From Rhodopirellula bahusiensis (lineage in GTDB: Bacteria > Planctomycetota > Planctomycetia > Pirellulales > Pirellulaceae), in contig NZ_NIZW01000001.1 of the NCBI RefSeq assembly GCF_002727185.1, positions 124,001-188,000 of the forward strand: a stretch of 64,000 nucleotides of DNA, written 5' to 3'. This document shows positions 35,637 through 45,548 of this stretch, piece by piece. The notes beneath the pieces were generated by a model that did not search any database, had not been told where the DNA came from, and was given only the letters and a program-made list of their open reading frames with translations. Position numbers and translations under genes: made by a program. Each line of letters opens with the position of its first letter. Position 1 is the stretch's first letter.

Positions 35637-35669
35637 CGAATTCGATTTCCAATTTGTGACAAACGCGAC

Positions 35670-37307
35670 TTAGAATCGCATTTGATACTGGAAGTAGAAA
35701 AAGTCTGCGTCCAAGTCTTGCACGCCAGCGGTCGTGCTGTAGTACTTGCCAGAATTGAAGTGCGAGTACCCAACCAAAGCACTGTTGCGTGGGTTGAGCG
35801 CGATCTGGAACAAGACGTCAATCTCGTGCCCGAGTTCGCGATCGCCCGCGGCGTTGCCAGGGTTGCTTGGATTCATCACAACATTGAACGGAGTGGTTTT
35901 CTCGTCCAACATGAAGTAGTGGTACCAAAGAACCAACTTGACCTTGTCGCCAAAAATTGGCGTGATGAACTGAGCGTTGACGTCGTGGATGTTACGACGT
36001 CCGAACAAGTCCATGAAGCCCAAGTACTTGTGGGCCAGCGGGAACATGTGGTCGAAACCATCGCCACCGCGAAGTTCGTCGTCGCCACCCGAAGCGTAGT
36101 CGTACCAGAACCAGAGGGTCGGTTTCCAGTCGCTCGTCATTGCAACTTGACGTCCCAAACCACCGGTAAAGAATCCGGCGCTGTGGTCGGTTCCGTCGCT
36201 GTTGGTTCCGAACTGCGTTCCGCCTTCGTACTCGTACATCCAGTTCGAGTCCGTCTTGCCAACGATTCGGCTACCGATCGTGTGGTAATCAAAATTGGTG
36301 GTGTCGTTGTTGAGGCCGAGGTAGTAGTTTTCCCACTGCCCCAACCAAGTGTCTTTGCGGGTCATGTACGCACCAAAGAACTGAACATCTTGATTCGTGG
36401 CATCCCACTTGTCTTCGTAGGCCGCGGTGCGTTTCACGGGGTGGGTGTAGAACGCATCGATCGAACCGTCTTTGTTTGCGTAGGTTGCACGCACACCATC
36501 AAAGGTACGACGAGTGTTGGCCCAATCCAATGGCGAGATCAAACGCTGAGCACCCAACAACAACTCTTGGCGACCACCGCGAACAGACAAGTTGTCCGTC
36601 AACTGAGCTTCCAGGAACAGGTTCTGAGCTTCGCCACGATTCTCTTCGATTGGACGGTTGTTGAACAACTCTCCGCCCGAGTCCGCGTAAAGGTACTCAC
36701 CGTAGAACCGAAGGTTGTCCGACAAACGCCAGTTCGCAAACATGCGGTAGCGGGTCAGCCAAAAATTGTCGTCGTTGCCGGTGATGCCCAAGCCACGGTG
36801 ATTGTTTTCGTTGTGATAACGAACTCGTGCTTCACCACCGACGTCCAACGTGCCGTTGAGCAATCCCTTCAACGAGTCGCCGAAGAACGAAGGGCCGTCG
36901 TAGCAAGGATCATTCAAGTAGCTGAAGTCGTTGGCATAAAAGACGCCTTGGTAGGCACCTTTCATTTTTGCCATCGCGGCTTCTTTCTTTTTCTTCGTGC
37001 AGCATCCGTTTGCGCAGCAAGTGCATGGAGCTGAATACGAAGCGTAGGGGTCCGAGTAAGCGGACGAGTCCACGACAGGTTCAGCGATGGGTGATTGTGG
37101 TTCAACGATCGAGGAAGCCGAAGATGCTTCGCTCGGTGCCGTGGGGGAAGGACCGGGTTCGGTCAGTGCCCCTGAGCCCTGTTGAACGACGAGGACCTCA
37201 ACCGGTTCGAGACCGGAAGTGTCTTGAGCTTGAACGTGAGTGGAAAGGGCTGCCGTTGCGATCGTGATCGCACTGAGCAAGCGACGTTTCCATTTGCGTT
37301 GGGACAT
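35670..37307 (-). CDS. large outer-membrane porin (alginate-export-like)
   Basis: Exported 545-residue protein. After the signal peptide (LLSAITIATAALSTHVQA) comes a Pro/Ser-rich linker, a short Cys-rich stretch (CTCCANGCC) and a Lys run. A long beta-barrel region from about residue 140 to the terminal FQYQMRF matches the alginate_exp/porin family pattern. The start at 37307 has a strong AAGGAG ribosome binding site (37318-37323). The terminal aromatic residue suits BAM recognition. A strong terminator follows. Probably an abundant porin; its substrate is not evident. Confidence 0.82.
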   Translation of the reverse strand: MSQRKWKRRLLSAITIATAALSTHVQAQDTSGLEPVEVLVVQQGSGALTEPGPSPTAPSEASSASSIVEPQSPIAEPVVDSSAYSDPYASYSAPCTCCANGCCTKKKKEAAMAKMKGAYQGVFYANDFSYLNDPCYDGPSFFGDSLKGLLNGTLDVGGEARVRYHNENNHRGLGITGNDDNFWLTRYRMFANWRLSDNLRFYGEYLYADSGGELFNNRPIEENRGEAQNLFLEAQLTDNLSVRGGRQELLLGAQRLISPLDWANTRRTFDGVRATYANKDGSIDAFYTHPVKRTAAYEDKWDATNQDVQFFGAYMTRKDTWLGQWENYYLGLNNDTTNFDYHTIGSRIVGKTDSNWMYEYEGGTQFGTNSDGTDHSAGFFTGGLGRQVAMTSDWKPTLWFWYDYASGGDDELRGGDGFDHMFPLAHKYLGFMDLFGRRNIHDVNAQFITPIFGDKVKLVLWYHYFMLDEKTTPFNVVMNPSNPGNAAGDRELGHEIDVLFQIALNPRNSALVGYSHFNSGKYYSTTAGVQDLDADFFYFQYQMRF

Positions 37308-38024
37308 GGCGTTGTATCTCCTTCATGGAGTTGATTGAAAATTCGGATCATCCGGATCGAGTTGGATCGTCTTGCTTCCTTCCGCCTGAGATAAAGGAAA
37401 CGCAATGAATCAAAGATGAATCGGAATCAACATCCAGAACTTCATAGCGACCCATTTTGGCTATCGGCGCATTCAAAGTGACGCTGCATCGCCAATCGCT
37501 GAGTGTTTCAAGATGCACCCACATCAATCACGCTCAAACGTTGCAAAGGTCAAAGTCGACCAGCCCATGCACCTTTGCAGTTCTCGACTCAGTCCCAACG
37601 GAATGCCGGCTTCTATGGGAACCATCCGACCGCCATTTCGCCCGCGAATTGGCGACTGCGGAGGCATTCGGACCGATAACCACTGTTTAAGAATGGGCAT
37701 CCAATCCCGTCGCATGCTCACCACGATCGGATATTTTCGGCCCCTCAACACGGTTGCCTAATCCACGTGCAGCGAGCCGCGTGAGTTGCTGAAACCTTAC
37801 GCACCTCGCTCCGAGACGAACTTTTTCGAAATGCTCGCAACAGCAATTAAGCGCCGCGTTTTCACACTAGGCCCCCTTCAAAGGAACCCTCGCACCCAAA
37901 GGGAACATTCGCTCACTTCGCGCCCGTGCATCCGGCATGACGCTTGCGAACCGTTAAACCTGCATCACTGATGCCACTTTATTGCACATGGTTTCAGCAC
38001 TCATCTCGCAGGACGGTTTTCCCC
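37308..38024. promoter_or_regulatory. 717-bp regulatory gap between porin and nitrate cluster
   Basis: No gene is supported here. It holds the strong porin ribosome binding site at its left end and the sigma-54 promoter at 37934-37947. Two TGCACC half-sites (37514-37519, 37568-37573) lie about 370-430 bp upstream of that promoter and could be NtrC-like enhancer half-sites, but this is weak. The gap is long for this gene-dense window, consistent with complex control. Confidence 0.5.
37931..37948 (+). promoter_or_regulatory. sigma-54 (-24/-12) promoter of the nitrate cluster
   Basis: GGCATG at 37934-37939 and TTGC at 37944-37947, with GG and GC separated by exactly 10 bp. This matches most of the TGGCACG-N4-TTGC consensus. 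A start near 37959 would leave a leader of about 65 nt before the nrtA start at 38025. RpoN control of nitrate uptake and reduction genes is well established in many bacteria. Confidence 0.6.
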
Positions 38025-39644
38025 ATGCCAATTTGCCCCTCCAGCTTCTGCCTTGAATCAGAAAGCGTCCCGTTCACTCAGTCGGAATCCGACGCTTCTT
38101 CGCGAGCCGAACTGGCTCCGGTTCGCCAATCGGTATCACTGAAACAATCGGCAGGATCAACTCGGGCATCGTTCATCGCGACCTCCGGCAAACTCGCGTT
38201 GCTCGGTTTCGTTGCTCTCTCGGGCATGCTTACCGGATGCAGCGACTCAGGGGTCACGCTTGAAGATCTCGAAGCCGCCGCGGCGAAGGTGGACATTAGC
38301 AAAATCGAAATCGACGCGGAGCCTTCTGATTCCGCCGTGATGCTTGACTTGGAAAAGTCAGACCTGACGTTTGGCTTCATCAAGCTGACTGACTGTGCCC
38401 CATTGGTGATCGCCAAAGAGAAGGGCTACTTCGACGACGAGGGATTGAACGTCACGCTGGACACCCAGTCGAACTGGAAGATCCTGCTCGACAACGTCAT
38501 CAATGGGCAACTCGACGGCGCCCACATGTTGGCCGGTCAACCCATCGGTGCCACCATCGGCGTCGGAACCAAATCACCAATCGTGACCGCGTACAGCCTG
38601 GACTACAACGGCAATGGCATCACCGTCAGCAACGAAGTCTGGGCACAGATGCAGGAGAACGACCCCGCACTGAAAAGCCCGACACCGAAACACCCCATCA
38701 GCGCCGCAAGCCTGAAGCCGATCGTCGAAGAGTACCTGCAAGATGCGGGTGAACCCTTCCCGATGGGCATGGTGTTCCCGGTCAGCACACACAACTACGA
38801 GATTCGATATTGGTTGGCTGCATCGGGGATTCATCCGGGGATGTACACCGAGTCGGACATCAAAGGATTCACCGACGCACAAGTGAAATTGTCGACTGTG
38901 CCTCCGCCACAAATGCCACAAAACTTGGAAGCGGACATCGTCAAAGGTTACTGCGTTGGCGAGCCTTGGAATCAAAAGGCCGTGGTGACCGGCATCGGTG
39001 TCCCGGTGACGACGAACTACGACATCTGGAAGAACAACCCCGAGAAAGTCTTCGGTGTCACCGAGGAATGGGCAGAGAAACATCCGCAGACTCACTTGGC
39101 CGTGATCAAGGCTCTGATTCGCGCCGGCAAGTGGCTGGATTCCACCGACGAGTCCGGCAAATTGGTCAACCGCGAAGAAGCCGTCGAGATCCTCAGCCGC
39201 AAGGACTATGTCGGTGCGGAAAAGGAAGTGATCGGCAATTCGATGATGGGCACGTTTATCTTCCAATCCACGGACGTTCGCGAAATGCCTGACTTCAACG
39301 TGTTCTTCAAACACGAAGCCAGCTACCCGCACTACAGCGACGCGATTTGGTTCCTGACGCAAATGCGACGCTGGGGACAAATCACCGAATCCAAGCCTGC
39401 CAGTTGGTACGCCGACACGGCGAAGAAAATCTACCGTCCTGAAATCTATCGCCAGGCAGCCGAGCTTTTGATCAGCGAAGGCAAGTTGGATCCGAACGAG
39501 ATTCCGGCTCCTGACTACGACGGCTATCGCGCGGTCACGACCGAGTTCATTGACGGCAATGAATACGACGCGAAAGACCCGATTGGCTACATCAACAGCT
39601 TCGAAATTGGCAACAAGGATGACGAGTCCTTGGCCAAGAAATAG
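38025..39644 (+). CDS. nrtA: nitrate ABC transporter substrate-binding lipoprotein (NrtA-like)
   Basis: Captures nitrate or nitrite at the outer face of the inner membrane. From 38025 it has 539 residues with a lipobox LTGC about 72 residues in, preceded by a Ser-rich, non-hydrophobic extension; upstream starts (37944, 37971) only lengthen this. The NMT1/NrtA fold shows [20 protein letters not shown] and [16 protein letters not shown], plus [11 protein letters not shown]. It is the first gene of the nitrate cluster, 81 bp before the permease. The long N-terminal extension is common for planctomycete exported proteins. Confidence 0.9.
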   Translation: MPICPSSFCLESESVPFTQSESDASSRAELAPVRQSVSLKQSAGSTRASFIATSGKLALLGFVALSGMLTGCSDSGVTLEDLEAAAAKVDISKIEIDAEPSDSAVMLDLEKSDLTFGFIKLTDCAPLVIAKEKGYFDDEGLNVTLDTQSNWKILLDNVINGQLDGAHMLAGQPIGATIGVGTKSPIVTAYSLDYNGNGITVSNEVWAQMQENDPALKSPTPKHPISAASLKPIVEEYLQDAGEPFPMGMVFPVSTHNYEIRYWLAASGIHPGMYTESDIKGFTDAQVKLSTVPPPQMPQNLEADIVKGYCVGEPWNQKAVVTGIGVPVTTNYDIWKNNPEKVFGVTEEWAEKHPQTHLAVIKALIRAGKWLDSTDESGKLVNREEAVEILSRKDYVGAEKEVIGNSMMGTFIFQSTDVREMPDFNVFFKHEASYPHYSDAIWFLTQMRRWGQITESKPASWYADTAKKIYRPEIYRQAAELLISEGKLDPNEIPAPDYDGYRAVTTEFIDGNEYDAKDPIGYINSFEIGNKDDESLAKK

Positions 39645-39725
39645 CTGCAACCGCCGGGTTCGCAGCAGCCCGGCGTCTTCCTTCTTTTTGCATTCAATCC
39701 CTCACGATTTCTGGACATATCCCCG

Positions 39726-40841
39726 ATGAACTGGCGTGGCAATCTTCTCCGTTTCTGTGACGTGGCCGGTCTTCCGATTCTTGAGCCGTTCGTTCGCTTG
39801 GCAGCAGGCGAGGACAAACGAGAACAGTGCATCGGAATCGCCAAGTTCATCTTGCTGCCTATCGGGGCAGTCTGCGTGTTCCTTTTGTTGTGGGCGGGAG
39901 CCGCTTCCAACGTCGTGACCGACAGTGCCAAACTGCCAAGCCCTCAAGCGACTTGGGCCGCGGGCAAGCAACTGATCGGGATGCACTACGATCAGCGTGC
40001 AGCTGACAAAGCTGCCAAGCAAGCAAAGTTGACCGAAGCAGTTCAGTTGTTGGCCGAGTCAAACGCTTACACCGCTGCTGCGGCCGAGGCCTCCGGCGAA
40101 ACACAAACACTTCTCGAAAACAAATCTCTGGCGCTGAAGAAGCGAGCCGTCACGGCCGCCAACTTCACGCCGTCGAGCGCCCCAACATTCATCGACCAGA
40201 TCTGGACCAGTGTCAAAACCGTCTTCTTCGGCTTCTTCCTGGCCACGATCGTTGCGGTTCCCGTCGGCGTTCTTTGCGGGATGAGCCCCTGGTTCAACGC
40301 CGCCATGACACCGTTCATTCAGATTTTCAAACCGGTCAGTCCGCTGGCTTGGCTGCCTTTGGCATTCATCGTCATCATGTGGTACTACGCCGGTTACTCC
40401 AGCGGTGAAACGTTCTTCAACAAAGCTTTTTTGATCTCAGCGTCGACCGTTTGCCTGTGCTCGCTGTGGCCCACGTTGGTCAACACGACGCTTGGTGTCG
40501 CCAGCGTTGACAAGGACTTCATCAACGTTGCCGACGTGCTGCGACTGTCTTGGTGGCAACGTTTGACCAAGATCATTTTGCCCGCCAGTTTGCCCCTGAT
40601 GTTTGCGGGAATGCGAATCAGCCTGGGCGTCGGTTGGATGGTTTTGATCGCCGCCGACATGCTGGCTCAAAACCCAGGTCTTGGGAAATTCGTTTGGGAT
40701 GAATTCCAAAACGGAAGCGAACTGACCTACGCACGCATCGCCTTCAGCGTGATCGTTATCGGGATGATTGGATTGGTCTTGGACCGGATCATGATCTTCT
40801 TCCGCAACTTGGTCAGCTTTGGCAATCCATCCCCTGTTTGA
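39726..40841 (+). CDS. nrtB: nitrate ABC transporter permease (NrtB-like) with coiled-coil insertion
   Basis: Inner-membrane permease of 371 residues, longer than usual NrtB. TM1 (about 40-62) is followed by roughly 95 extra residues rich in Ala, Lys, Glu and Gln ([20 protein letters not shown]) that look like a coiled coil, before the BPD_transp_1 domain. That domain has the usual [20 protein letters not shown] and the EAA-like loop [20 protein letters not shown] contacting the ATPase. Downstream ATPase gene follows after 47 bp. Confidence 0.9.
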   Translation: MNWRGNLLRFCDVAGLPILEPFVRLAAGEDKREQCIGIAKFILLPIGAVCVFLLLWAGAASNVVTDSAKLPSPQATWAAGKQLIGMHYDQRAADKAAKQAKLTEAVQLLAESNAYTAAAAEASGETQTLLENKSLALKKRAVTAANFTPSSAPTFIDQIWTSVKTVFFGFFLATIVAVPVGVLCGMSPWFNAAMTPFIQIFKPVSPLAWLPLAFIVIMWYYAGYSSGETFFNKAFLISASTVCLCSLWPTLVNTTLGVASVDKDFINVADVLRLSWWQRLTKIILPASLPLMFAGMRISLGVGWMVLIAADMLAQNPGLGKFVWDEFQNGSELTYARIAFSVIVIGMIGLVLDRIMIFFRNLVSFGNPSPV

Positions 40842-40888
40842 TTTTGGATGTCTCGGTTTCTTCTCTTTCATCATCCATGGGTGCAAAC

Positions 40889-41836
40889 ATGAGCACGGTT
40901 CTCGAAACAACGCCAACGATCAAACGACGACCTGTCTCGTCGGCTCCTAAACCCATCCTTCAAATGCGAGGCGTTTGCAAAGGGTACGGCAGTGGAGTGA
41001 CACGCAACGAAGTCCTGCAGAACATCAACCTCAACGTTCGCGAAGGCGAGTTCTTGGCGGTGGTTGGTTTCAGCGGCAGTGGCAAAACGACGTTCACGCA
41101 GTTGCTGGCTGGATTGATCGCTCCTGATCAAGGCACCATCACCATGAATGACGAGCCCATCAAGGGCCCGTCCCCAGATCGAGGAATGGTGTTTCAAAAT
41201 TATTCGCTGCTGCCTTGGCTGACCGTTCGTGGCAACATCGCTTTGTCCGTCAACGCGGTCTTCAAAGAATGGTCGCGTGAGCAACGCCGCGAACACGTCG
41301 AGAAGTTCATCGACATGGTCGGACTCAGCCACGCGGCGCATCGCCGGCCGCATGAGTTGTCCGGCGGGATGCGTCAACGAACCAGCCTCGCTCGGACGTT
41401 GGCACTCAAACCCAAAGTCTTATTGCTCGACGAACCACTGTCCGCACTCGACGCACTAACACGCGGACAGCTCGGGGATGAAATCCTGAAGATCTGGAGC
41501 GAAGAAAAGCAAACGTGCGTGATGATCACCAACGATGTCGACGAAGCCATCATGGTCGCCGATCGCATCGTGCCGCTGAACCCGGGCCCCAACGCTTCGC
41601 TTGGACCCGTGTTCACGGTTGGCATCGATCGCCCTCGCAACAAGACCGAACTGAACGACAACGAAGAGTTCAAAGGGCTTCGCAACGCCGTCACCAACTA
41701 CTTGGTCGCCGTTCGTCAAAAGGCACGCCGAGATGAGTCGGCAGCCAACCCAACCAAAGCGTTCCGATTGCCCGACATCGAACCCTCCGACCTGACACGT
41801 CCGACGCGAGCCGTCTTCAACACCGGTCCTCGCTAG
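40889..41836 (+). CDS. ABC transporter ATPase of the nitrate system
   Basis: Nitrate/taurine-type ATPase, 315 residues. Walker A is FSGSGKTT, the signature is ELSGGMRQR, and Walker B is [12 protein letters not shown]. The start at 40889 is preceded by GGGTG; ATG at 40877 is also possible. Unlike cyanobacterial NrtC it has no fused substrate-binding domain, only an extra C-terminal tail of about 60 residues. Works with the next ATPase as a heterodimer on the permease. Confidence 0.9.
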   Translation: MSTVLETTPTIKRRPVSSAPKPILQMRGVCKGYGSGVTRNEVLQNINLNVREGEFLAVVGFSGSGKTTFTQLLAGLIAPDQGTITMNDEPIKGPSPDRGMVFQNYSLLPWLTVRGNIALSVNAVFKEWSREQRREHVEKFIDMVGLSHAAHRRPHELSGGMRQRTSLARTLALKPKVLLLDEPLSALDALTRGQLGDEILKIWSEEKQTCVMITNDVDEAIMVADRIVPLNPGPNASLGPVFTVGIDRPRNKTELNDNEEFKGLRNAVTNYLVAVRQKARRDESAANPTKAFRLPDIEPSDLTRPTRAVFNTGPR

Positions 41837-41925
41837 TCGTTCTGATTCGTGGTGCGTTCGCTTCGGCAACGCCCCCACCGTTGTGAATCCCCAACACTTT
41901 CACCTTCCAAAACACTGAACCGAAC

Positions 41926-42774
41926 ATGCGCGGCTACGTTGAAATGTTCCGTCTCGGCAAGACATACGACACCCACAATGGGCCGGTCGTGATCGTCGAG
42001 GAATTCGATCTCAACCTTGAAAAGGGCGAGTACGTTTCACTGCTTGGTCACTCCGGTTGCGGCAAGAGCACGGTGCTGACCATGGTCGCCGGACTCAACC
42101 CAATCACCACGGGCGGAGTCGCCATCGATGGTCGCGAAATTGATGGTCCCGGCCCCGATCGCGGTGTCGTGTTTCAATCACCATGTTTGATGCCATGGAT
42201 GACGGCACTTGAAAACGTGATGCTGGGTGTGAACCAGGTTTATTTGCAAGCCAGCAAGAAAGACCGTCGCGATTTGGCTTCGTACTATCTCAACCTCGTC
42301 GGCCTCGGCAGCAACCTGCACAAACGAGCCAAGGATCTCAGCCAAGGCATGCAACAACGCGTCGGCATTGCCCGAGCGTTTGCGTTGCGACCGAAAATGC
42401 TGTTGCTCGACGAGCCTTTCGGCATGCTGGATTCACTGACGCGAATGGAATTACAAGAGATCCTCCTGGAGATCCTGATTCGCGACAAAGTCACCACGGT
42501 GATGGTCACGCACGATGTCGACGAAGCGCTATTCATGAGTGATCGCGTGGTGATGATGACCAACGGTCCACGCGCCAAAGTCGGTGCCATCTTCAGCTTG
42601 CCGTTTGATCGCCCACGCGTTCGGGCCGATGTGCTCGATCACCCGGAGTACTACGACTTTCGCGGCAAGATGATTCAGTTCTTGGAAGACCAAGACCACA
42701 AGAAGCTGAAAGCCGATGCGGAGAAACGGGCCAAAGCCCAAGAAGAAGAACTCGCAACCGCCAGTGCCACATAA
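41926..42774 (+). CDS. ABC transporter ATPase of the nitrate system, second subunit
   Basis: NrtD-type ATPase of 282 residues: Walker [10 protein letters not shown], signature DLSQGMQQR (an Asp-Leu-Ser-Gln variant of LSGGQ), Walker [14 protein letters not shown] and the H-loop VTHDVDEAL. The tail is charged and helical. It lies 89 bp after the first ATPase and 12 bp before the GAF-like gene. Two different ATPases with one permease gene is the arrangement of cyanobacterial nrtABCD. Confidence 0.92.
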   Translation: MRGYVEMFRLGKTYDTHNGPVVIVEEFDLNLEKGEYVSLLGHSGCGKSTVLTMVAGLNPITTGGVAIDGREIDGPGPDRGVVFQSPCLMPWMTALENVMLGVNQVYLQASKKDRRDLASYYLNLVGLGSNLHKRAKDLSQGMQQRVGIARAFALRPKMLLLDEPFGMLDSLTRMELQEILLEILIRDKVTTVMVTHDVDEALFMSDRVVMMTNGPRAKVGAIFSLPFDRPRVRADVLDHPEYYDFRGKMIQFLEDQDHKKLKADAEKRAKAQEEELATASAT

Positions 42775-42786
42775 AGGGTTGCCAAC

Positions 42787-43722
42787 ATGACGTCGACCTT
42801 CCTTCCTGAACCATCCAACGCTTCGATTAACTTGCGTACCTCATTGCCACCGCTCGCCGTTTCAGATCAATGCTATCTGCAAGGCGTTCATGTCTGCGAC
42901 GTCACCGGCACGGGAGACCTTTCTCCTGATTGCGACGCCAGCGCACTGCCGATCGCGCAGCGCTGCCTGCATGAATCCGATGCGATCGTGGTGCAAGACC
43001 CATCGCTGCTTCCAACTGACGTTTCCGCGGCAATGGCGATTCCGGTTCACTGCGACGGAGCCGTTCAGTCCGTCATCGTCTTGTTCGCGAAATCTGCCAA
43101 TGAAGCGATCCCCGATCCGGTCGGAGTCTTCGAAGTTTGGCGTCCCGTCGGCCCGTACGATGAAGTCGCCTTGCGGGAAGGCTACTACGGCAAACTCGAA
43201 CGATTCCAAAACGTCAGCTCGTTTGTTCGCTTTGAAAAGGGCAATGGACTTCCTGGTGTGGTTTGGGAGCAAGGTCGAGCGTTGGCGCAAGATGACCTCG
43301 CCAACCACATGGGTTTCTTGCGTGCGGCGGGTGCGTCCGCTGACCTGCTCAATTCGGCCGTCGGGCTGCCCATTTTTGCTGAGCAATACCTTTCCACCGC
43401 CATTCTCATTCAGTCCAAGCGATCTCCGATGGCTCGAGCAATCGAGGTCTGGAACATCGACGGCAAGGAATGCGAACTGACCAGCCAAGCGTACGGCGAT
43501 GTGGAGCAAGCGTTTCGACTCGATTCCGGAACACGTGTTCCGTTGGCGACCGGCATCCTGGGTTTGGTCGCGGAGCACCAGCGTGTTGTGTTGATCGAAG
43601 ACATGGAAGCCCTGCTGCTCACTCGACCGGCCGATCGCGTCATGCCGAGTCCCACCGCTGGGCTCGCCATCCCGTTCTTTGACGGATCCCATCTCAGCTC
43701 CATCACCGTTTTGATGTTCTGA
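42787..43722 (+). CDS. tandem GAF-like protein in the nitrate cluster
   Basis: Predicted 311-residue cytoplasmic protein with no output domain. Two segments look like GAF domains: GLPGVVWEQGRALAQDDLAN...SAVGLPIF (about 155-205) and ATGILGLVAEHQRVVLIEDM...TAGLAIPFF (about 255-305). A degenerate third lies near residues 65-105 (AMAIPVHCDGAVQSVIVLF). It sits 12 bp after the ATPase and 5 bp before the DmsBC-like gene, so it is co-expressed with transport and reduction genes. It may sense nitrate or redox state, or be a structural partner; neither is proven. Confidence 0.7.
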   Translation: MTSTFLPEPSNASINLRTSLPPLAVSDQCYLQGVHVCDVTGTGDLSPDCDASALPIAQRCLHESDAIVVQDPSLLPTDVSAAMAIPVHCDGAVQSVIVLFAKSANEAIPDPVGVFEVWRPVGPYDEVALREGYYGKLERFQNVSSFVRFEKGNGLPGVVWEQGRALAQDDLANHMGFLRAAGASADLLNSAVGLPIFAEQYLSTAILIQSKRSPMARAIEVWNIDGKECELTSQAYGDVEQAFRLDSGTRVPLATGILGLVAEHQRVVLIEDMEALLLTRPADRVMPSPTAGLAIPFFDGSHLSSITVLMF

Positions 43723-43727
43723 TTCTC

Positions 43728-45548
43728 ATGTCCAGCCTTCTTCCTACCGATTCGAACTTCGCCCACCCCGATGGCGCTGCGCAAGTCGCAGTGCCATCAC
43801 CGGGGTTGCCGATCGAAGGCCAAGGCGACTCGTTCGACCTGGTCAGCCTCCTGCTGCAAGAACAGCAAACGCTGACCGCGGTGGAAGACTTTGCTTCGGC
43901 ACATGACGCCGGAACCGCTGAAGAACAGACCGCGGCTCCGACAGCCGACCAACCCGCGCAAGCACGCTACTATTCCAAGCTGATGCCCGCCAGTCCGCCG
44001 GGTCCGGGACAGCAATTCGCTTTCGATGTCAACCTCGACACGTGCAGTGGCTGCAAGGCCTGCGTGGTGGCTTGCCACACAATGAACGGCCTGGACGAGA
44101 CCGAAAGTTGGCGCCGCGTTGGCACCTTGGTCATCGGAGAAACCGAGTCTACGCCCGAACCGGAAACCGCGACGATTCCCGCCGCGATCGGCGTGCAACA
44201 CGTCACGACCGCATGCCATCACTGCGAAGACCCAGGCTGCCTGAACGGTTGCCCGGTCAAAGCATACGACAAAGATCCCGAAACAGGCATCGTCCGGCAC
44301 CTCGACGATCAATGCATCGGATGCAAGTACTGCACGATGATGTGTCCTTACGAGGTCCCCAAGTACAGCAAACGTTTGGGCATCGTTCGCAAGTGTGACA
44401 TGTGTCACCAAAGACTGTCCGTTGGCGAAGCACCCGCGTGTGTGCAATCGTGCCCCAACGAAGCGATTGCAATTCGCGTCGTTGAACAGCAATGTCAAGA
44501 AGTCCCCGCGGATGAGCGTTTGGTTGCCGGAGCACCGCTTTCGTCGATCACGCGACCAACCACCGTCTTCCGCAGCGAAGACCCGAACAAACGATTCCAA
44601 GGCGTCGCGCAGGACAACTGGATTGACGAACCTGCCGAAGACCACTGGCCGCTCGTTGGATTGCTGATTGCCACTCAAGTTGGCGTGGGAATGCTGCTGA
44701 CCGAGCGAATACTGGCCGGGATCGGATGGCTGGCAGGTTCACCGATGCCCACCGAGACGACTCGTTGGACCGCGACGGTGGCTCTGGTGATTTCGATGGT
44801 TGGAATGAATCTGGCTCCACTTCACCTCGGCCAACCCCTGCGATCCTGGCGGATCTTCTTGGGACTGCGAACGTCATGGCTCAGCCGCGAAGCAGTTCTC
44901 CTGGGTAAATTTGTGGGCATCCTGACGATGGGCGTCGTCGCGATGTGGCTGCCTGCGGTGTCCGAATACTTACCGAGTTGGGTATCGATCCCCGACTGGG
45001 TTCCCGGACTGATCCTGCTCGGAGCCATCACGTTCGGAATCGCAGGATTGTTCAGCAGCGCGATGATTTACATCGCGACCAAACGTGTTCTCTGGCGTTT
45101 CGATCGAACGATGATTCGGTTCATGGGAACCGCGCTGATTGGCGGCATGGCAACCAGTGCGTTGGTGATCGCCGCGACGACGCAGCAACGAAGTTCCGTC
45201 TCGATCTTGCTCGGCCTGACGACCGTCGCTTTGATCGCGAAACTGGCTTGGGAACACAGCATTCTGCTTCGCAGTGAACCAGGACCAAAGAACGACTCAT
45301 GGGATCGACGCAGCCAACGATTGGTCCGTCATCACCTTTCCAAATGGAGTCTGGGACGAGTCGCATTCGGCTATGGCGGCTTGGCGTTGTTGGTTCTTTC
45401 AACGGTCTTGGCAATTGGCGGCTCGATGACGTTGATGGCTCTTTGCACTTTGGCGGCAACTTTACTTCTGGTGGCAGGCGAGACCACCGAACGATTGATC
45501 TATTTCTCTAGTGTTGTTCACGATCGCATGCCGGGGACCCTCCGATGA
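43728..45548 (+). CDS. DmsB-DmsC fusion: four-cluster ferredoxin plus membrane quinol anchor
   Basis: Electron-transfer protein of 606 residues. After an acidic/Pro-rich N-terminus (about 90 residues) comes a DmsB-like domain with four cysteine groups: [38 protein letters not shown] and CDMCHQ...CVQSCP, enough for four [4Fe-4S] clusters. From about residue 305 it has around eight hydrophobic helices of the DmsC type, which in DMSO reductase oxidises menaquinol. No Tat signal is present. Its stop overlaps the nitrate reductase start by 4 nt, so it is the likely electron donor to that enzyme. Confidence 0.88.
   Translation: MSSLLPTDSNFAHPDGAAQVAVPSPGLPIEGQGDSFDLVSLLLQEQQTLTAVEDFASAHDAGTAEEQTAAPTADQPAQARYYSKLMPASPPGPGQQFAFDVNLDTCSGCKACVVACHTMNGLDETESWRRVGTLVIGETESTPEPETATIPAAIGVQHVTTACHHCEDPGCLNGCPVKAYDKDPETGIVRHLDDQCIGCKYCTMMCPYEVPKYSKRLGIVRKCDMCHQRLSVGEAPACVQSCPNEAIAIRVVEQQCQEVPADERLVAGAPLSSITRPTTVFRSEDPNKRFQGVAQDNWIDEPAEDHWPLVGLLIATQVGVGMLLTERILAGIGWLAGSPMPTETTRWTATVALVISMVGMNLAPLHLGQPLRSWRIFLGLRTSWLSREAVLLGKFVGILTMGVVAMWLPAVSEYLPSWVSIPDWVPGLILLGAITFGIAGLFSSAMIYIATKRVLWRFDRTMIRFMGTALIGGMATSALVIAATTQQRSSVSILLGLTTVALIAKLAWEHSILLRSEPGPKNDSWDRRSQRLVRHHLSKWSLGRVAFGYGGLALLVLSTVLAIGGSMTLMALCTLAATLLLVAGETTERLIYFSSVVHDRMPGTLR

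Noticed and set aside
35541-37034. 497-codon plus-strand open frame
   Set aside because: Antisense to the porin gene; composition is that of a shadow frame, and the porin has a signal peptide, ribosome binding site and terminator.
37514-37573. NtrC enhancer sites
   Set aside because: Only half-sites (TGCACC) are present, not the full inverted repeat; kept as a note in the regulatory region only.
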